9,732 nt of DNA from Chlorobiales bacterium (GTDB lineage Bacteria; Bacteroidota; Chlorobiia; Chlorobiales; Chlorobiaceae). This document shows positions 1-7,727 of this stretch, piece after piece (position 1 is the first letter of the stretch; every line of letters begins with the position of its first letter). Position numbers and translations under genes: made by a program. The stretch covers positions 1 through 9,732 of the forward strand of contig JAKSDB010000381.1 of NCBI GenBank assembly GCA_022360415.1. Reading direction: 5' to 3'. The notes below the pieces were generated by a model. The model was not told where the DNA came from. It ran no database searches and saw only the letters and a program-made list of their open reading frames with translations.

Positions 1-141
1 ACTATTATCCAGTACGGAACAAGATGATGACGGATTGCCGTGCCATAATTTTTTGTCCCAAGCGCCCACATGACGGAATTGATAAAATAAAGGATCAGCA
101 ACATTGCATAAATGCGACGATAATTCCCTTTACTTCTGCAA
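1..141. repeat. 141-bp exact terminal direct repeat, left copy
   Basis: Bases 1-141 are identical to bases 9592-9732, seen by direct comparison. An exact overlap of this length at both ends is what a de Bruijn graph assembler leaves when it opens a closed path; 141 is, to my knowledge, the largest default k-mer of MEGAHIT. It lies inside a membrane-protein gene whose reading frame passes unbroken through the overlap, so it is best read as contig redundancy and not as a biological repeat. The unique unit is 9,591 bp. Confidence 0.95.
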
Positions 142-809
142 ACAAGAACAGAAGCAGAAATGATAAGAACAAGTCGCCATGCTATCTCCATTACCGCGTA
201 GATATCTTTCCCGTTCTCAACCTCCCAGGGGAAAGGATACAGAAAATAATAAAACACTATCTGGAAAAATGAGCCTGCAAGTAACAGCGGATTATCATAA
301 CTCAGTTGAAGCCCGTAAGCCGCACGGTAATCAAGCTTCCCTTCCCTGTATTCCTCGATATACCTAAATATTTCACCGGAGAAAACCTCTCTCTGGGTTT
401 CATGAAAAAGATGAGGGTATTGTGCAATGATGAGAACAGAGAAGACAACAAGGACGAACAGCAAAGTGTAAAGAGAAAAGCGGTATTTCCGAGAGTTACC
501 GGGAATAATCCTGGCAGGACCTCTACTGTCAAAATGCAACAATGTAAGTATCACAACGAGCGGTACCATAAACAATACCAGACCCTTGTGAAACAGGCTC
601 ATACAGAAAGCAAGCAACAAAACTATCGGATAGTAACGAAGATCTTTTTCAGCATGCATTTTAATACCGAAATACACCGTCAGCATAAAAAACAGGTACT
701 CGTAAGCCTCTCTCATAGGAACAGAACTTAGCAGCCACATGGTCGGTAGCATCCCGAAAAAAAACATAATCCAGCGCCGATACAAAAACAATCCTGTGAT
801 CCGGGATAT

Positions 810-812
810 CTA
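810..812 (-). other. In-frame TAG inside the membrane-protein gene
   Basis: On the minus strand the codons read CTC ATA TAG ATA TCC. The protein before the TAG ends FASIYLI, and the same frame resumes directly after it as ISRITGLFLYRRWIMFFFG, so one base substitution explains the interruption. TAG is a normal stop here: the genes ending at 8376 and 5977 use it immediately before the next gene starts. Confidence 0.85.
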
Positions 813-1213
813 TATGAGATATATAGATGCGAACGAAAAAGCCAAGACAGGAAGTTCAGAGGCAAGAAACAGAGAGGAGCCGAACAGGGAATATAGCACA
901 CCAAGATAGTTTTCATAGACACTGGATCCATGTCCATACAATAGTTGAAAATCACCTGAAGATGCCAATGCTGAAGCATTTTCATAAAATGTCAGCGCAT
1001 CGACTCCTGCCCCATACGTTTTTGCATAAAAAGCATTGATCAGGGCAACCGCCTGATACAAAAAAAGAAGAGACCAGAATATAACGAGTAATAGCGTATC
1101 CTCCCGGAATGAACGATACCATAGCGGCAAGGTGAAACTTATAAGCATCACTAAAAACCGGCCAAAGTTCCCGCATTAAAGCCTTCCATACCCTTCTTTT
1201 TACGCCATTATAT

Positions 1214-1228
1214 ATCAATAGTATTGAT
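1214..1228. promoter_or_regulatory. 15-bp perfect palindrome, possible operator
   Basis: The sequence ATCAATAGTATTGAT has 7-bp arms around one central base. It lies about 63 bp upstream of the likely start of the membrane-protein gene, on its 5' side. Size and symmetry suit a dimeric repressor site, but AT-rich palindromes of this length arise by chance and no second copy was noticed. Confidence 0.25.
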
Positions 1229-1285
1229 TACCGAAAAGCAATAAACATTGCGCATCAAACTTTTAAAGGCACATAATCATCCGAG

Positions 1286-1316
1286 ATTATACAATTAACC
1301 TCTTCAATCATCTCAA
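1286..1316 (-). promoter_or_regulatory. Weak sigma70-like promoter candidate upstream of the membrane-protein gene
   Basis: Minus-strand TTGAGA (1316-1311) is followed after 19 bp by a perfect TATAAT (1291-1286). The -10 box is consensus but the spacer is 2 bp longer than ideal. If used, it would give a leader of roughly 130 nt before the GTG at 1151 and drive the membrane-protein gene and the genes after it in the closed unit. Confidence 0.25.
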
Positions 1317-1452
1317 CCATTCGACTAAACGCCTTCTATTTTTGTCTATTCCAGAAATCGAAACAAAGAAACAGTGATGCAAATACAAATCAGAAAAAAA
1401 GCCAAGAAAGGTCATACAGAAGTCAAAACTCTCATTCTTGTATATATATAAA

Positions 1453-2316
1453 TCACATCATATCGCTTATAAACTTTCTAATATTTTTTGGAACAAATTT
1501 TTTCAATAAATTCCTTATTTTTCTGTACAATGAATATAATTGACCCAAAAAAGCATTCATACCATCCAGTCTTATGATAGTAGCGGTCTGCTTCGAGTAA
1601 TGTTTCTTATAAATCTTTTTATGAGACTTCCGTGTCGCCGAATATACGAGAGCGAAGGCTTTGTTTGTACGCTCGTACCTGTAGGGATATTTCGACAATA
1701 ATGGGGCGATGGCAAGCGTATACGCTATAGGCCCTGTAACGCGCAATACCCCTATTTTCCCCACCCCTTGCCGCCATGGTTTGTAACTATCGATATTTGC
1801 AAGTACAGCACAAATAACAGCACGCAGAAACGGGGATCCGGGGGCACATATGATATGCCATTGCTGATATTCGCCACCATCGATGACCTGAAGTTCTTTG
1901 TGTACTTTATGATTATCCCATCCGCAAAGAAGAAACTGATCCTCCGCTGCAAGAATTTCGTCAAGTGGCTTGGCTATGGTACTTTTGATATCAAGATAAA
2001 CTCCACCTTCCTTGTACATAAGGAGATAGCGAAACAAATCTGCTCTGGCAGCCCCGTATACATTGTTTATACGATGATAATAACCCAGGATTTTGTCGCC
2101 GTAGTTTTGTGAAATATATCCTTCGATGTCTTGATCGTCGTAAAACCTGTATTCCCAACCTGGATTATTTTCACGAAGTTCCTGTACAATCTTGTCCAGT
2201 TCTGATGGCAGTTTTTTTCGATAATAGGTCTGATGGATTATTTTTGGAATAACTTTTCCCGCGGAAAAACAGGGTACATCAACTTGCGCAGATTGCTCTC
2301 CATACTTATTTTCCAT
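1453..2316 (-). CDS. GT32-like glycosyltransferase
   Basis: A 287-residue cytoplasmic protein with the layout of bacterial glycosyltransferase family 32 (capsule-type sugar transferases). IPKIIHQTY at residues 23-31 is the family's N-terminal signature. It is followed by an NPGWEYRFYDD stretch and the core YGAARADLFRYLLMYKEGG, then VYLDIKS near 106-112, where the nucleotide-sugar/metal site DXD normally sits. Here the motif reads D-I-K, a variant I believe occurs in some family members but which I cannot check. The C-terminus is short and basic (RKIRNLLKKFVPKNIRKF), as in membrane-associated transferases. It starts at an ATG preceded by an AAGAGAG ribosome-binding-like site. It is the last gene before the long gap and is separated from the upstream GT4 gene by 83 bp carrying a promoter candidate. 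The donor and acceptor sugars cannot be predicted. The gene is intact and visibly more AT-rich than the genes at 5100-6900. Confidence 0.85.
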   Translation of the reverse strand: MENKYGEQSAQVDVPCFSAGKVIPKIIHQTYYRKKLPSELDKIVQELRENNPGWEYRFYDDQDIEGYISQNYGDKILGYYHRINNVYGAARADLFRYLLMYKEGGVYLDIKSTIAKPLDEILAAEDQFLLCGWDNHKVHKELQVIDGGEYQQWHIICAPGSPFLRAVICAVLANIDSYKPWRQGVGKIGVLRVTGPIAYTLAIAPLLSKYPYRYERTNKAFALVYSATRKSHKKIYKKHYSKQTATIIRLDGMNAFLGQLYSLYRKIRNLLKKFVPKNIRKFISDMM

Positions 2317-2365
2317 ACCACTCTCTTATCGCAAACATGTATCTTTTATTGATAGATAACTATAT

Positions 2366-2394
2366 ATATTACCATATAGATAGCTCCTGGACAA
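2366..2394 (-). promoter_or_regulatory. Sigma70-like promoter candidate for the GT32-like gene
   Basis: In the 83-bp gap upstream of the GT32-like gene, minus-strand TTGTCC (2394-2389) and TAATAT (2371-2366) are spaced by 17 bp, each matching 4 of 6 consensus bases. Transcription would begin about 40-45 nt before the ATG at 2316. The gap is AT-rich, so a chance match is possible. Confidence 0.3.
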
Positions 2395-2399
2395 GGAAA

Positions 2400-3608
2400 T
2401 CAAGAACTGACGGACTTGTTATCAAACCGCTCTTTTTTTATAACACTTCTCATAATAGCGGCATATTTCCCTCCCCAATGAGCTGGGCTGAAATGATCTG
2501 ATGCATATCGGGAAGCATTATTGCCTATGCGAATACACTCGGCTGGGTTCTCCTTGCACCAGGTCATCTTTTCCGCCCATTTTTCAGGGGCATCGCATGG
2601 AAGAACCCAACCGGTCACATCATTTTCTATAATCTCCGGAATCCCTCCAACATCACTCCCTATTACCGGCAACCCCATATACATGGCCTCCTGAACAGCA
2701 TTGGGAACTCCCTCATCTTTTGATGGCATTAGCAACAGGTTTGATTTACTCATAAGCTCAATAACATCGCTACGCCAGCCCAGGAACTGAATATTGTTTT
2801 CGAGACCATGATCCCGCACATAATCTCTTATCCATGTATAAGAGCCAATGGTACCAGCAAACCATAAAATCCAATTATTGCCCAGCCCATTTTTTACAGC
2901 GACGCGAAGTGCATCAATTGTAAAAAGCTGATTTTTCCTTTCACAGAGAGTACCTACTTGCAACATAACAAACCTGTAATTAACAGTCCTTTCACGATCC
3001 TGAAAAAGAACAGACTTAGATGCATCCAGCTTATCAAAAGCTATACCTGGAATAAGAGAACAAAACTTGTCTTTATATTTCAATGCAAGGCGAAGTGTGA
3101 AAATATTTTCAGATGCCTTGCTGTATTGCAAAATAACCGCCTTTGAGCACCATAGCCCGAAAAAATGAAGCAAACGTATAAGCCCTTTCGATTCCAGCTC
3201 GTAATCAATGTCCCAGATAATGGGTTTTCTGCTGAGGAAAGCTCCTAAACCTGCAAATGCAATCCCTTTGCTTCCCCTGATCCAGACAGCATCTGCTTGA
3301 CTCGACATAGATAATCTCAGGAATTGAATATTCTGAAACAAAACAGCCAGATATGCCCTGCTTTTCAGTAACACGGGCCCCTTCAGCAATTTCTTTTCCC
3401 GGATCTTCAATACTGGATGTAAAGGGAAAATGACGGTTTGCAGCCCCGCTGCATCAGCTTCTTTGATTAGCATGCTATCCGGTACCGATACTACGACCGC
3501 TTCGATATTGAAATCCTTTAAGATGCTGCACAGGTTGAGTAAACGACGTGGTGCTCCAGTAAGCCCTTCCGGAGTTGGCATATAACACATTAGCTTTATA
3601 GAACGCAT
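2400..3608 (-). CDS. GT4 family glycosyltransferase (group 1)
   Basis: A GT-B fold, retaining, nucleotide-sugar-dependent glycosyltransferase, probably acting on the lipid-linked repeat unit at the cytoplasmic face. With the ATG at 3608 it has 402 residues, normal for GT4. The N-terminal domain carries PEGLTGAPRRLL near residues 13-24. The C-terminal domain has VGTLCERKNQ, the usual start of the donor-binding domain, then FLGWRSDV and the E-x7-E motif EGVPNAVQE (about residues 299-307), followed by GLPVIGSDVGGIPEI. All family landmarks are present and the gene looks intact. A TTG at 3617 is an alternative start adding three residues; I prefer the ATG because MRSIKLMCYMP is a typical GT4 beginning. 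It follows the polymerase gene by about 40 bp in the same direction. Substrate specificity cannot be read from the sequence. Confidence 0.9.
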   Translation of the reverse strand: MRSIKLMCYMPTPEGLTGAPRRLLNLCSILKDFNIEAVVVSVPDSMLIKEADAAGLQTVIFPLHPVLKIREKKLLKGPVLLKSRAYLAVLFQNIQFLRLSMSSQADAVWIRGSKGIAFAGLGAFLSRKPIIWDIDYELESKGLIRLLHFFGLWCSKAVILQYSKASENIFTLRLALKYKDKFCSLIPGIAFDKLDASKSVLFQDRERTVNYRFVMLQVGTLCERKNQLFTIDALRVAVKNGLGNNWILWFAGTIGSYTWIRDYVRDHGLENNIQFLGWRSDVIELMSKSNLLLMPSKDEGVPNAVQEAMYMGLPVIGSDVGGIPEIIENDVTGWVLPCDAPEKWAEKMTWCKENPAECIRIGNNASRYASDHFSPAHWGGKYAAIMRSVIKKERFDNKSVSS

Positions 3609-3647
3609 AAGAAACAAGTTAGGGTCTTCTCTTTCAAACCCCTGTCT

Positions 3648-5108
3648 TCAGGAGTGCATCATCTTTTCTGACGTTAATTTCCGGGCAATCCATGAAGGGT
3701 TCATGATAAACGTGACCCAAATCAGAATTGCGGGAATTATTCCTTGAAAAAAGTCGTACAGTGAAGGTGTAAAAGGTTGAAACACCAGCAGAATATACAT
3801 GTATATCACAAGTAGAATGGCGTTGTGATGATTGCCACGAAATACCGATTGAATCACACGCAGAAAAACACCATACAAAAAATATATCAACACAACGCCC
3901 AAGTAGGAAAAATTCCAATATGCTTCTCCAACCCCTCCGGGAGGGATCGCCGTGTTAGTCCGATTATAGATTCTTTGTGCAGTGAGCCTCCCTGCTGCTG
4001 GGGGCTTTTCGCCGAATATGGCTGTCGGCAAAAAAACATAGGGTAAGGATAAATATGACTCCCCGTACAGATAACCTACCTCTTCAGGCACCTTGCCAAG
4101 AATAGCCAGCAAACCGCTATTGGAACCCGATCTTGATCTTAGTTCTTCAAGAGCGTTACTTATCCACTCTGTTGGTGCAAAAGCTATACTGACCTCCTTC
4201 AATTCATTGTTTTTCTGAGTCTCAGATCGGAAATTTTTAAGCATCCCAACCATCGTTACCGCCATTACCGCCCCGATTATTATGACTTTATACGGTATCT
4301 TACGCCTGTAAAGTATCCATATCGATCCAATCATAATCAAAGGCAATATTACCCCACCGCGTGATCCTGAAGCCGCAAACTTAATAAACAGAGCGAAAAT
4401 CGCAGTAATCCAGAAGATCGGCTTTCGGGTCGCATTTGTATCATATGCTATCCATAGGATGACAGATACAATACCAATGCCTGCGACCCAGTGCCAATGG
4501 CTGCCTATGCTGGCACTTATTCTTCCACTTTGCTCGATACCCCGCTGCATGAGCACCTCTGTAAACCCTCCGGCATAGAAACAGAGGACTATGAGCCCGA
4601 TAGCAGAAACGGAAACCCAGAAAATACTCTTTACTCTCACTGCGCGGGGTTCCGGATTCGGAAGTAACCGTACGTGCAGTGGAGGGGTCATCAGATAGCC
4701 CATGTACAACGAAAGCAAAGCAATAGCCTCGAGCACATAGGACTCCGCCAATAAGTTATTGAGCTGCTGTTGGGAAAACCCCATCAAAGCCTTGTGAAAA
4801 GGGAGTCCGGTAGCCGCAAGGATCGCCTTTCCGGTTACAAGGTCTTTTAAACAGTTCCATATGACATAGAACACCAGAGGATGAAACACACCAGGACGGA
4901 ACCAGGGCATGATAAACGGAAGTGTGAGGATAGCCAGATACAATAAAAACGCGCCGTAAACAACTGTCTGACCACCTGTACCCCTCAAAAAAGTAACTGC
5001 ACCGACCGCAACAGCAACCGCCAAGATAAACACCACTATGGCACCCCGCTCTGCGGTTGTAAAGGCAACAAAAAGAGAATCGCGATCACGCTGAAACAGT
5101 CTGTTCAT
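3648..5108 (-). CDS. Wzy-like O-antigen/capsule repeat-unit polymerase
   Basis: A 486-residue inner-membrane protein with roughly a dozen hydrophobic segments and no signal peptide. The layout fits oligosaccharide repeat-unit polymerases: a GSRGG motif (about 248-252) at the edge of a membrane segment, a long hydrophilic periplasmic-type loop (about 290-390), and IPPGGVGEAYWNF (about 388-400) leading into the next membrane segment. In this family such loops bind the undecaprenyl-linked glycan, and the enzyme joins repeat units on the outer face of the inner membrane. The ATG overlaps the stop of the preceding sulfotransferase gene by four bases (ATGA), indicating translational coupling. The gene is complete. 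I do not assign wzy as a symbol because polymerases diverge too much to prove orthology. Confidence 0.85.
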   Translation of the reverse strand: MNRLFQRDRDSLFVAFTTAERGAIVVFILAVAVAVGAVTFLRGTGGQTVVYGAFLLYLAILTLPFIMPWFRPGVFHPLVFYVIWNCLKDLVTGKAILAATGLPFHKALMGFSQQQLNNLLAESYVLEAIALLSLYMGYLMTPPLHVRLLPNPEPRAVRVKSIFWVSVSAIGLIVLCFYAGGFTEVLMQRGIEQSGRISASIGSHWHWVAGIGIVSVILWIAYDTNATRKPIFWITAIFALFIKFAASGSRGGVILPLIMIGSIWILYRRKIPYKVIIIGAVMAVTMVGMLKNFRSETQKNNELKEVSIAFAPTEWISNALEELRSRSGSNSGLLAILGKVPEEVGYLYGESYLSLPYVFLPTAIFGEKPPAAGRLTAQRIYNRTNTAIPPGGVGEAYWNFSYLGVVLIYFLYGVFLRVIQSVFRGNHHNAILLVIYMYILLVFQPFTPSLYDFFQGIIPAILIWVTFIMNPSWIARKLTSEKMMHS

Positions 5109-5974
5109 TTCTCTTGTACTCGTTGCATTAATTCAGCTTTCAGACTTGCCAATAATTTTCGTTCTTTGCTGAAAGTCTCATTAATCTCCTCGAGGAAGTC
5201 TTCAGGTAATGATGGCTTGAAGATATTCCGTTCGTTCAGCTTGGCCAGTTGAAGCCCCCGCATGATCCCCAGAGCCTGCCGCGCTTTTGCTCCCGCTTTC
5301 AGGATCTTCTGGAACAGACGTGAACGGTACTGCCGGGACGCATTGGCAACAGGAAAACTGCTCCGGTTATCGTCTTCAACGTCCAGAAACTGCAAGACGC
5401 ACCGATAATGTCCGGCAGGATCTTTACTCACATCTTCGAGAGATAAAAGCAATATCCTCTTCTGCGGAACTTTATCGAGCAGGACCTGCAGGAGACTACC
5501 AAGAGCACATGCCGAATAATACTTCAGCATATCCGGCTCAGGACATGAACGTGGTATCGAATTGCCGGCAGCCCGGATTTCCTGGAGCCGCCATGCTGCC
5601 TCAAAGGTTCTCTCGTTCTCATAGGTAACCCGGAAATTGTGGAGATACAGCGAGTATGCCATATCAGCCGGCTCCCTGGTCATCACGATGTATTTTGCCC
5701 CGGGATTTGTACGTTCTATATTCGCGACGGCCTCTTTCGAATACAAGTACCATGTCGAAGCTTCTCCAACCGCTTTATGATATTCCTTCGCGTTTTGAAA
5801 CAACTTGGCATATTGTTTTGCTGATTTCACCGTTCGATTGCCAAGGTCTGTGCTGTAGTAGTGCGGTTCTTTGATCGGTGACATGAAAATCTGCGGGTGC
5901 TCTTCAAGCCATCGTGAAAGAGAGGTTGTTCCGCATTTTGGAGCACCGATAATAAAAAAATCAGGTTTGCGCAT
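5105..5974 (-). CDS. PAPS-dependent carbohydrate sulfotransferase
   Basis: A complete 289-residue sulfotransferase that would transfer sulfate from 3'-phosphoadenosine-5'-phosphosulfate to a sugar hydroxyl. The 5'-phosphosulfate-binding loop is GAPKCGTTSL at residues 10-19, right after a short hydrophobic strand (PDFFII). MSPIKEPHYY follows at about 31-40. The 3'-phosphate-binding region is IVMTREPADMAYSLY at about 96-110, with the expected arginine (R100) and serine (S108). A cytoplasmic location fits, since PAPS is cytosolic. The gene starts 2 bp after the stop of the GT2 gene and overlaps the polymerase start by 4 bp, so it sits inside the operon. This implies a sulfated polysaccharide. 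It resembles the C-terminal half of the truncated protein at 6927-7718, so the two are probably paralogues with different target positions or sugars. Confidence 0.92.
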   Translation of the reverse strand: MRKPDFFIIGAPKCGTTSLSRWLEEHPQIFMSPIKEPHYYSTDLGNRTVKSAKQYAKLFQNAKEYHKAVGEASTWYLYSKEAVANIERTNPGAKYIVMTREPADMAYSLYLHNFRVTYENERTFEAAWRLQEIRAAGNSIPRSCPEPDMLKYYSACALGSLLQVLLDKVPQKRILLLSLEDVSKDPAGHYRCVLQFLDVEDDNRSSFPVANASRQYRSRLFQKILKAGAKARQALGIMRGLQLAKLNERNIFKPSLPEDFLEEINETFSKERKLLASLKAELMQRVQEK

Positions 5975-5976
5975 GA

Positions 5977-6927
5977 CTATCGTTTTATCTTTGAAATAAT
6001 GTGGCGAAGCCAGCGGCGGAGACCGGGAGGAAAAAGTAATGACTGCAACAAATGCGCTGTATTGGCGGGCGTCAAGGCATGTATGGACTTTAATTCTCTA
6101 AACAAGAGCGGCATGGCGCTGTATTTCCTGTCAACTGCAGCCTTGGAAAAGAGAATCTTGCTTATGAAAAACGCGCGATTTGCGGGAGGGATAAGATCAC
6201 GGTTCCGCAAGTACCAGTCCCATGAATAAGTAAAGCCGCCTGAATGGCTCAACCCTTGAACGGGCTGCAGCCATCGCCGGCAGACGATATTGCCGGTCAC
6301 AATGAAAGGAAGACCCTTCCCCGCGTTAAGCAACCACTCCCAATCTTCATGCGGTTGAACATGCTCGTTAAACGGGTAATTCAGAAAAAGGGATGTTGGC
6401 GCTACAATTGTGGACGTATTAATTCCCCCCGACCCGGAAAACAGATAATCAAATAACGAGCCATCCCCTGACGTCTGCACCCTCTTTGGCCGCTGCATGA
6501 TCAATCTGTCCTTGAAATACACGTTCTCGACACCTGCAAGAATAGCTTTGTTCGCTCCCCGTTTTTCAAGTTCCAGAAATTGCATTTCAAGCTTTTCGGG
6601 CAACCATACATCATCGTCATCAAGCAATGCGATCCAGTCTCCCTTTGCATGCTTAATACCAAAATTTCTGGTTGCAGCTGCACTGCCTTTGCGAGGCGCT
6701 TCTACATACCTGATCCGTTCATCTTCCAGGTTCTTCAGTATATTCCTTTTATCCGGATCCGGGCCGTCATTGGAAACGATCACCTCCATCGGCGGCAGCC
6801 TCTGGCCCAGAGCGCTCATGACCGCTCGAAGAACCTCTTCATGGCGCCCGTAAGAAGGGATGACAACGGAAACTTTCCAGGATTTTGCCGTACCCAGCAA
6901 ATTCAAACAGTCAGCCTCTTTTTGCAT
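5977..6927 (-). CDS. GT2 family glycosyltransferase
   Basis: A 316-residue GT-A fold, inverting glycosyltransferase. KVSVVIPSYGRHEEVLRAV (about residues 18-36) is the classic family 2 start, IVSNDGPDPD (50-59) is the uridine-binding strand, and the DXD region is ALLDDDDVWLP (about 100-110). QPHEDWEWLL (about 191-200) carries the ED acceptor-side motif. The likely start is the ATG at 6927, which shares one base with the TGA of the preceding sulfotransferase frame (TGATG), a coupling arrangement; an AAAGG ribosome-binding site lies 4 nt upstream. A TTG at 6930 would add one residue. It is immediately followed by the intact sulfotransferase. Donor and acceptor are unknown. All expected motifs are intact. 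Confidence 0.9.
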   Translation of the reverse strand: MQKEADCLNLLGTAKSWKVSVVIPSYGRHEEVLRAVMSALGQRLPPMEVIVSNDGPDPDKRNILKNLEDERIRYVEAPRKGSAAATRNFGIKHAKGDWIALLDDDDVWLPEKLEMQFLELEKRGANKAILAGVENVYFKDRLIMQRPKRVQTSGDGSLFDYLFSGSGGINTSTIVAPTSLFLNYPFNEHVQPHEDWEWLLNAGKGLPFIVTGNIVCRRWLQPVQGLSHSGGFTYSWDWYLRNRDLIPPANRAFFISKILFSKAAVDRKYSAMPLLFRELKSIHALTPANTAHLLQSLLFPPGLRRWLRHIISKIKR

Positions 6928-7718
6928 CAAACCTTTACACTTTTATCGCTATCGGGGGCCCAGTGATCGAGATTTCTCCCTGTTATCCGCTGCAGCAGAA
7001 AAATATCATCAATAAACGAGTCGTATAATTTCCACCTGAATTCAGCAGTCAATTGAGATCGTTCGGCTTCAACCTTAGCATAACGATTTAGTGCGGTTCT
7101 AGCCCCCATCCCCCGCAATCCTATCCGGGCACGCCATATACTGAGAGTTCCGAGGAATCTGTTCAGCAACGAGAACCGATGCCGTTTAGACCGGTTCAAT
7201 ACTGGAAAATCCTGACGGCCGTCATCATCGATTTTCAAGAAAGATAAAACATTCGTGTAACACCGCCTTGCATCTGCTTTAATGTCGTCAAGAAATATCC
7301 AGTGCACATTTTCTTTGCCCGCCATCTCTACAAGGTTCTGCAATGCATTTCCCAGAAGGGCTCGTTCGTAATATTGCAACTGCATGGGTTGTTTGCATGA
7401 CAAAGGAATATTCCGCCCGACTTTTCGCGTTTTTTGAAGGCTCCATGCCTTTGTGAAATCCGAAATATTTTCAATCCCACGATAAAGCAACTCCGAGTGC
7501 AATGAGTATACCAGATCAACCGGGTTTCTCAACATGACGATAAACTTTGCATCCTGATTGTACTCGAGAATCTGCGTCAGTGCACCCTGCAGGTAAAAAT
7601 AACTTGTCGAGGCATCTACCACCGCTTTGTGTTCCTTGGTCGCTCCAGCAAAAAGGTTTTCATACTCATCGATTTTCATGCCGTTACGGAGAAAATCCCC
7701 CCAGAAATGTGGCTCCAT
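6927..7718 (-). pseudogene. Sulfotransferase, 3' part only, fused to a GT4 fragment
   Basis: This encodes about 263 residues of a second sulfotransferase, from EPHFWGDFLRNG to the end. It aligns by eye with residue 36 onward of the intact sulfotransferase at 5105-5974: EPHFW with EPHYY, VVDASTSYFYL with VGEASTWYLYS, and KFIVMLRNPVDLVYSL with KYIVMTREPADMAYSL. The 3'-phosphate-binding segment is kept. The first roughly 35 residues, which would carry the PAPS-binding loop G-x-P-K-x-G-T-T, are absent, and GT4 sequence stands in their place. Without that loop sulfotransfer is not expected. The frame is open from 8195 to 6927, so a 422-residue chimeric protein could be made. Its TGA overlaps the GT2 start. 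It may be a true deletion fusion, the joint of a duplicated or circular unit, or an assembly chimera. Confidence 0.8.
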
Positions 7719-7727
7719 CATGGGGTG
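7710..7727 (-). other. Fusion joint between GT4 and sulfotransferase sequence
   Basis: On the minus strand the codons CAC CCC ATG ATG GAG CCA encode H-P-M-M-E-P. GT4 relatives usually continue FHPM with a K-D-H-x-N-F type stretch, while sulfotransferases have K-E-P-H-F/Y before this point. The switch between families therefore falls within a few bases of the two ATG codons. The joint keeps the frame. No transposon end, inverted repeat or target duplication is visible, so short microhomology or an artificial join are the options. Confidence 0.65.

Larger units (their letters stand above)
1..1151 (-). pseudogene. Polytopic membrane protein, polysaccharide-polymerase-like, 5' part, with an in-frame TAG
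   Basis: This is the 5' part of a gene that runs off the left edge and continues at 9591-9483 once the ends are joined; the full gene has 420 codons including both stops. The reading frame is GTG at 1151 (or ATG at 1148), stops at a TAG at 812-810 (codon 114), and then continues in the same frame with no further stop to base 1. Both sides of the TAG read as one hydrophobic protein with about ten membrane segments. Recognisable stretches are YGAGVDALTFYENA just after the first membrane segment, PMREAYEYLFF near residues 145-155, and GTKNYGTAIRHH near 365-376. This layout is like the variable integral-membrane polymerases or transferases of polysaccharide loci, but I cannot name a family. The stop makes it a likely pseudogene, unless the base is an assembly error or the TAG is suppressed. 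The start is uncertain: a stop lies nine codons upstream of the GTG and no clear ribosome-binding site is seen. Confidence 0.7.
1152..1452. other. AT-rich intergenic gap without a supported gene
   Basis: This 301-bp stretch separates the GT32 gene end from the start of the membrane-protein gene in the closed unit. It holds no convincing coding frame; an open frame at 982-1218 on the minus strand overlaps the membrane-protein gene out of frame and does not resemble a protein. On the minus strand there is a possible weak terminator: arms CAAGAA (1440-1435) and TTCTTG (1408-1403) with a long loop, followed by seven T (1400-1394). The stem is short, so I do not list it separately. A promoter candidate and a small palindrome are listed as their own entries. 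Confidence 0.6.

Noticed and set aside
306..731. Plus-strand open frames such as 306-731, 1768-2112, 5287-5628, 6497-6853 and 7547-7915.
   Set aside because: Each lies antisense to a well-supported minus-strand gene, has a composition typical of antisense frames, and shows no recognisable motif.
982..1218. A minus-strand open frame that might supply a longer N-terminus to the membrane protein through a frameshift.
   Set aside because: Its first part (VKRRVWKALMRELWPVF) could be coding, but the rest overlaps the real frame and looks random. The frame from 1151 already supplies a full first membrane segment.
1403..1440. An intrinsic terminator after the GT32-like gene.
   Set aside because: The stem is only six AT-rich pairs with a 26-nt loop. 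The run of seven T is suggestive, but the hairpin is too weak to call.
2361..2383. An AT-rich imperfect inverted repeat (CTATAT/ATATAG) upstream of the GT32-like gene as an operator.
   Set aside because: The arms are six bases of alternating A and T, which is expected by chance in this AT-rich gap.
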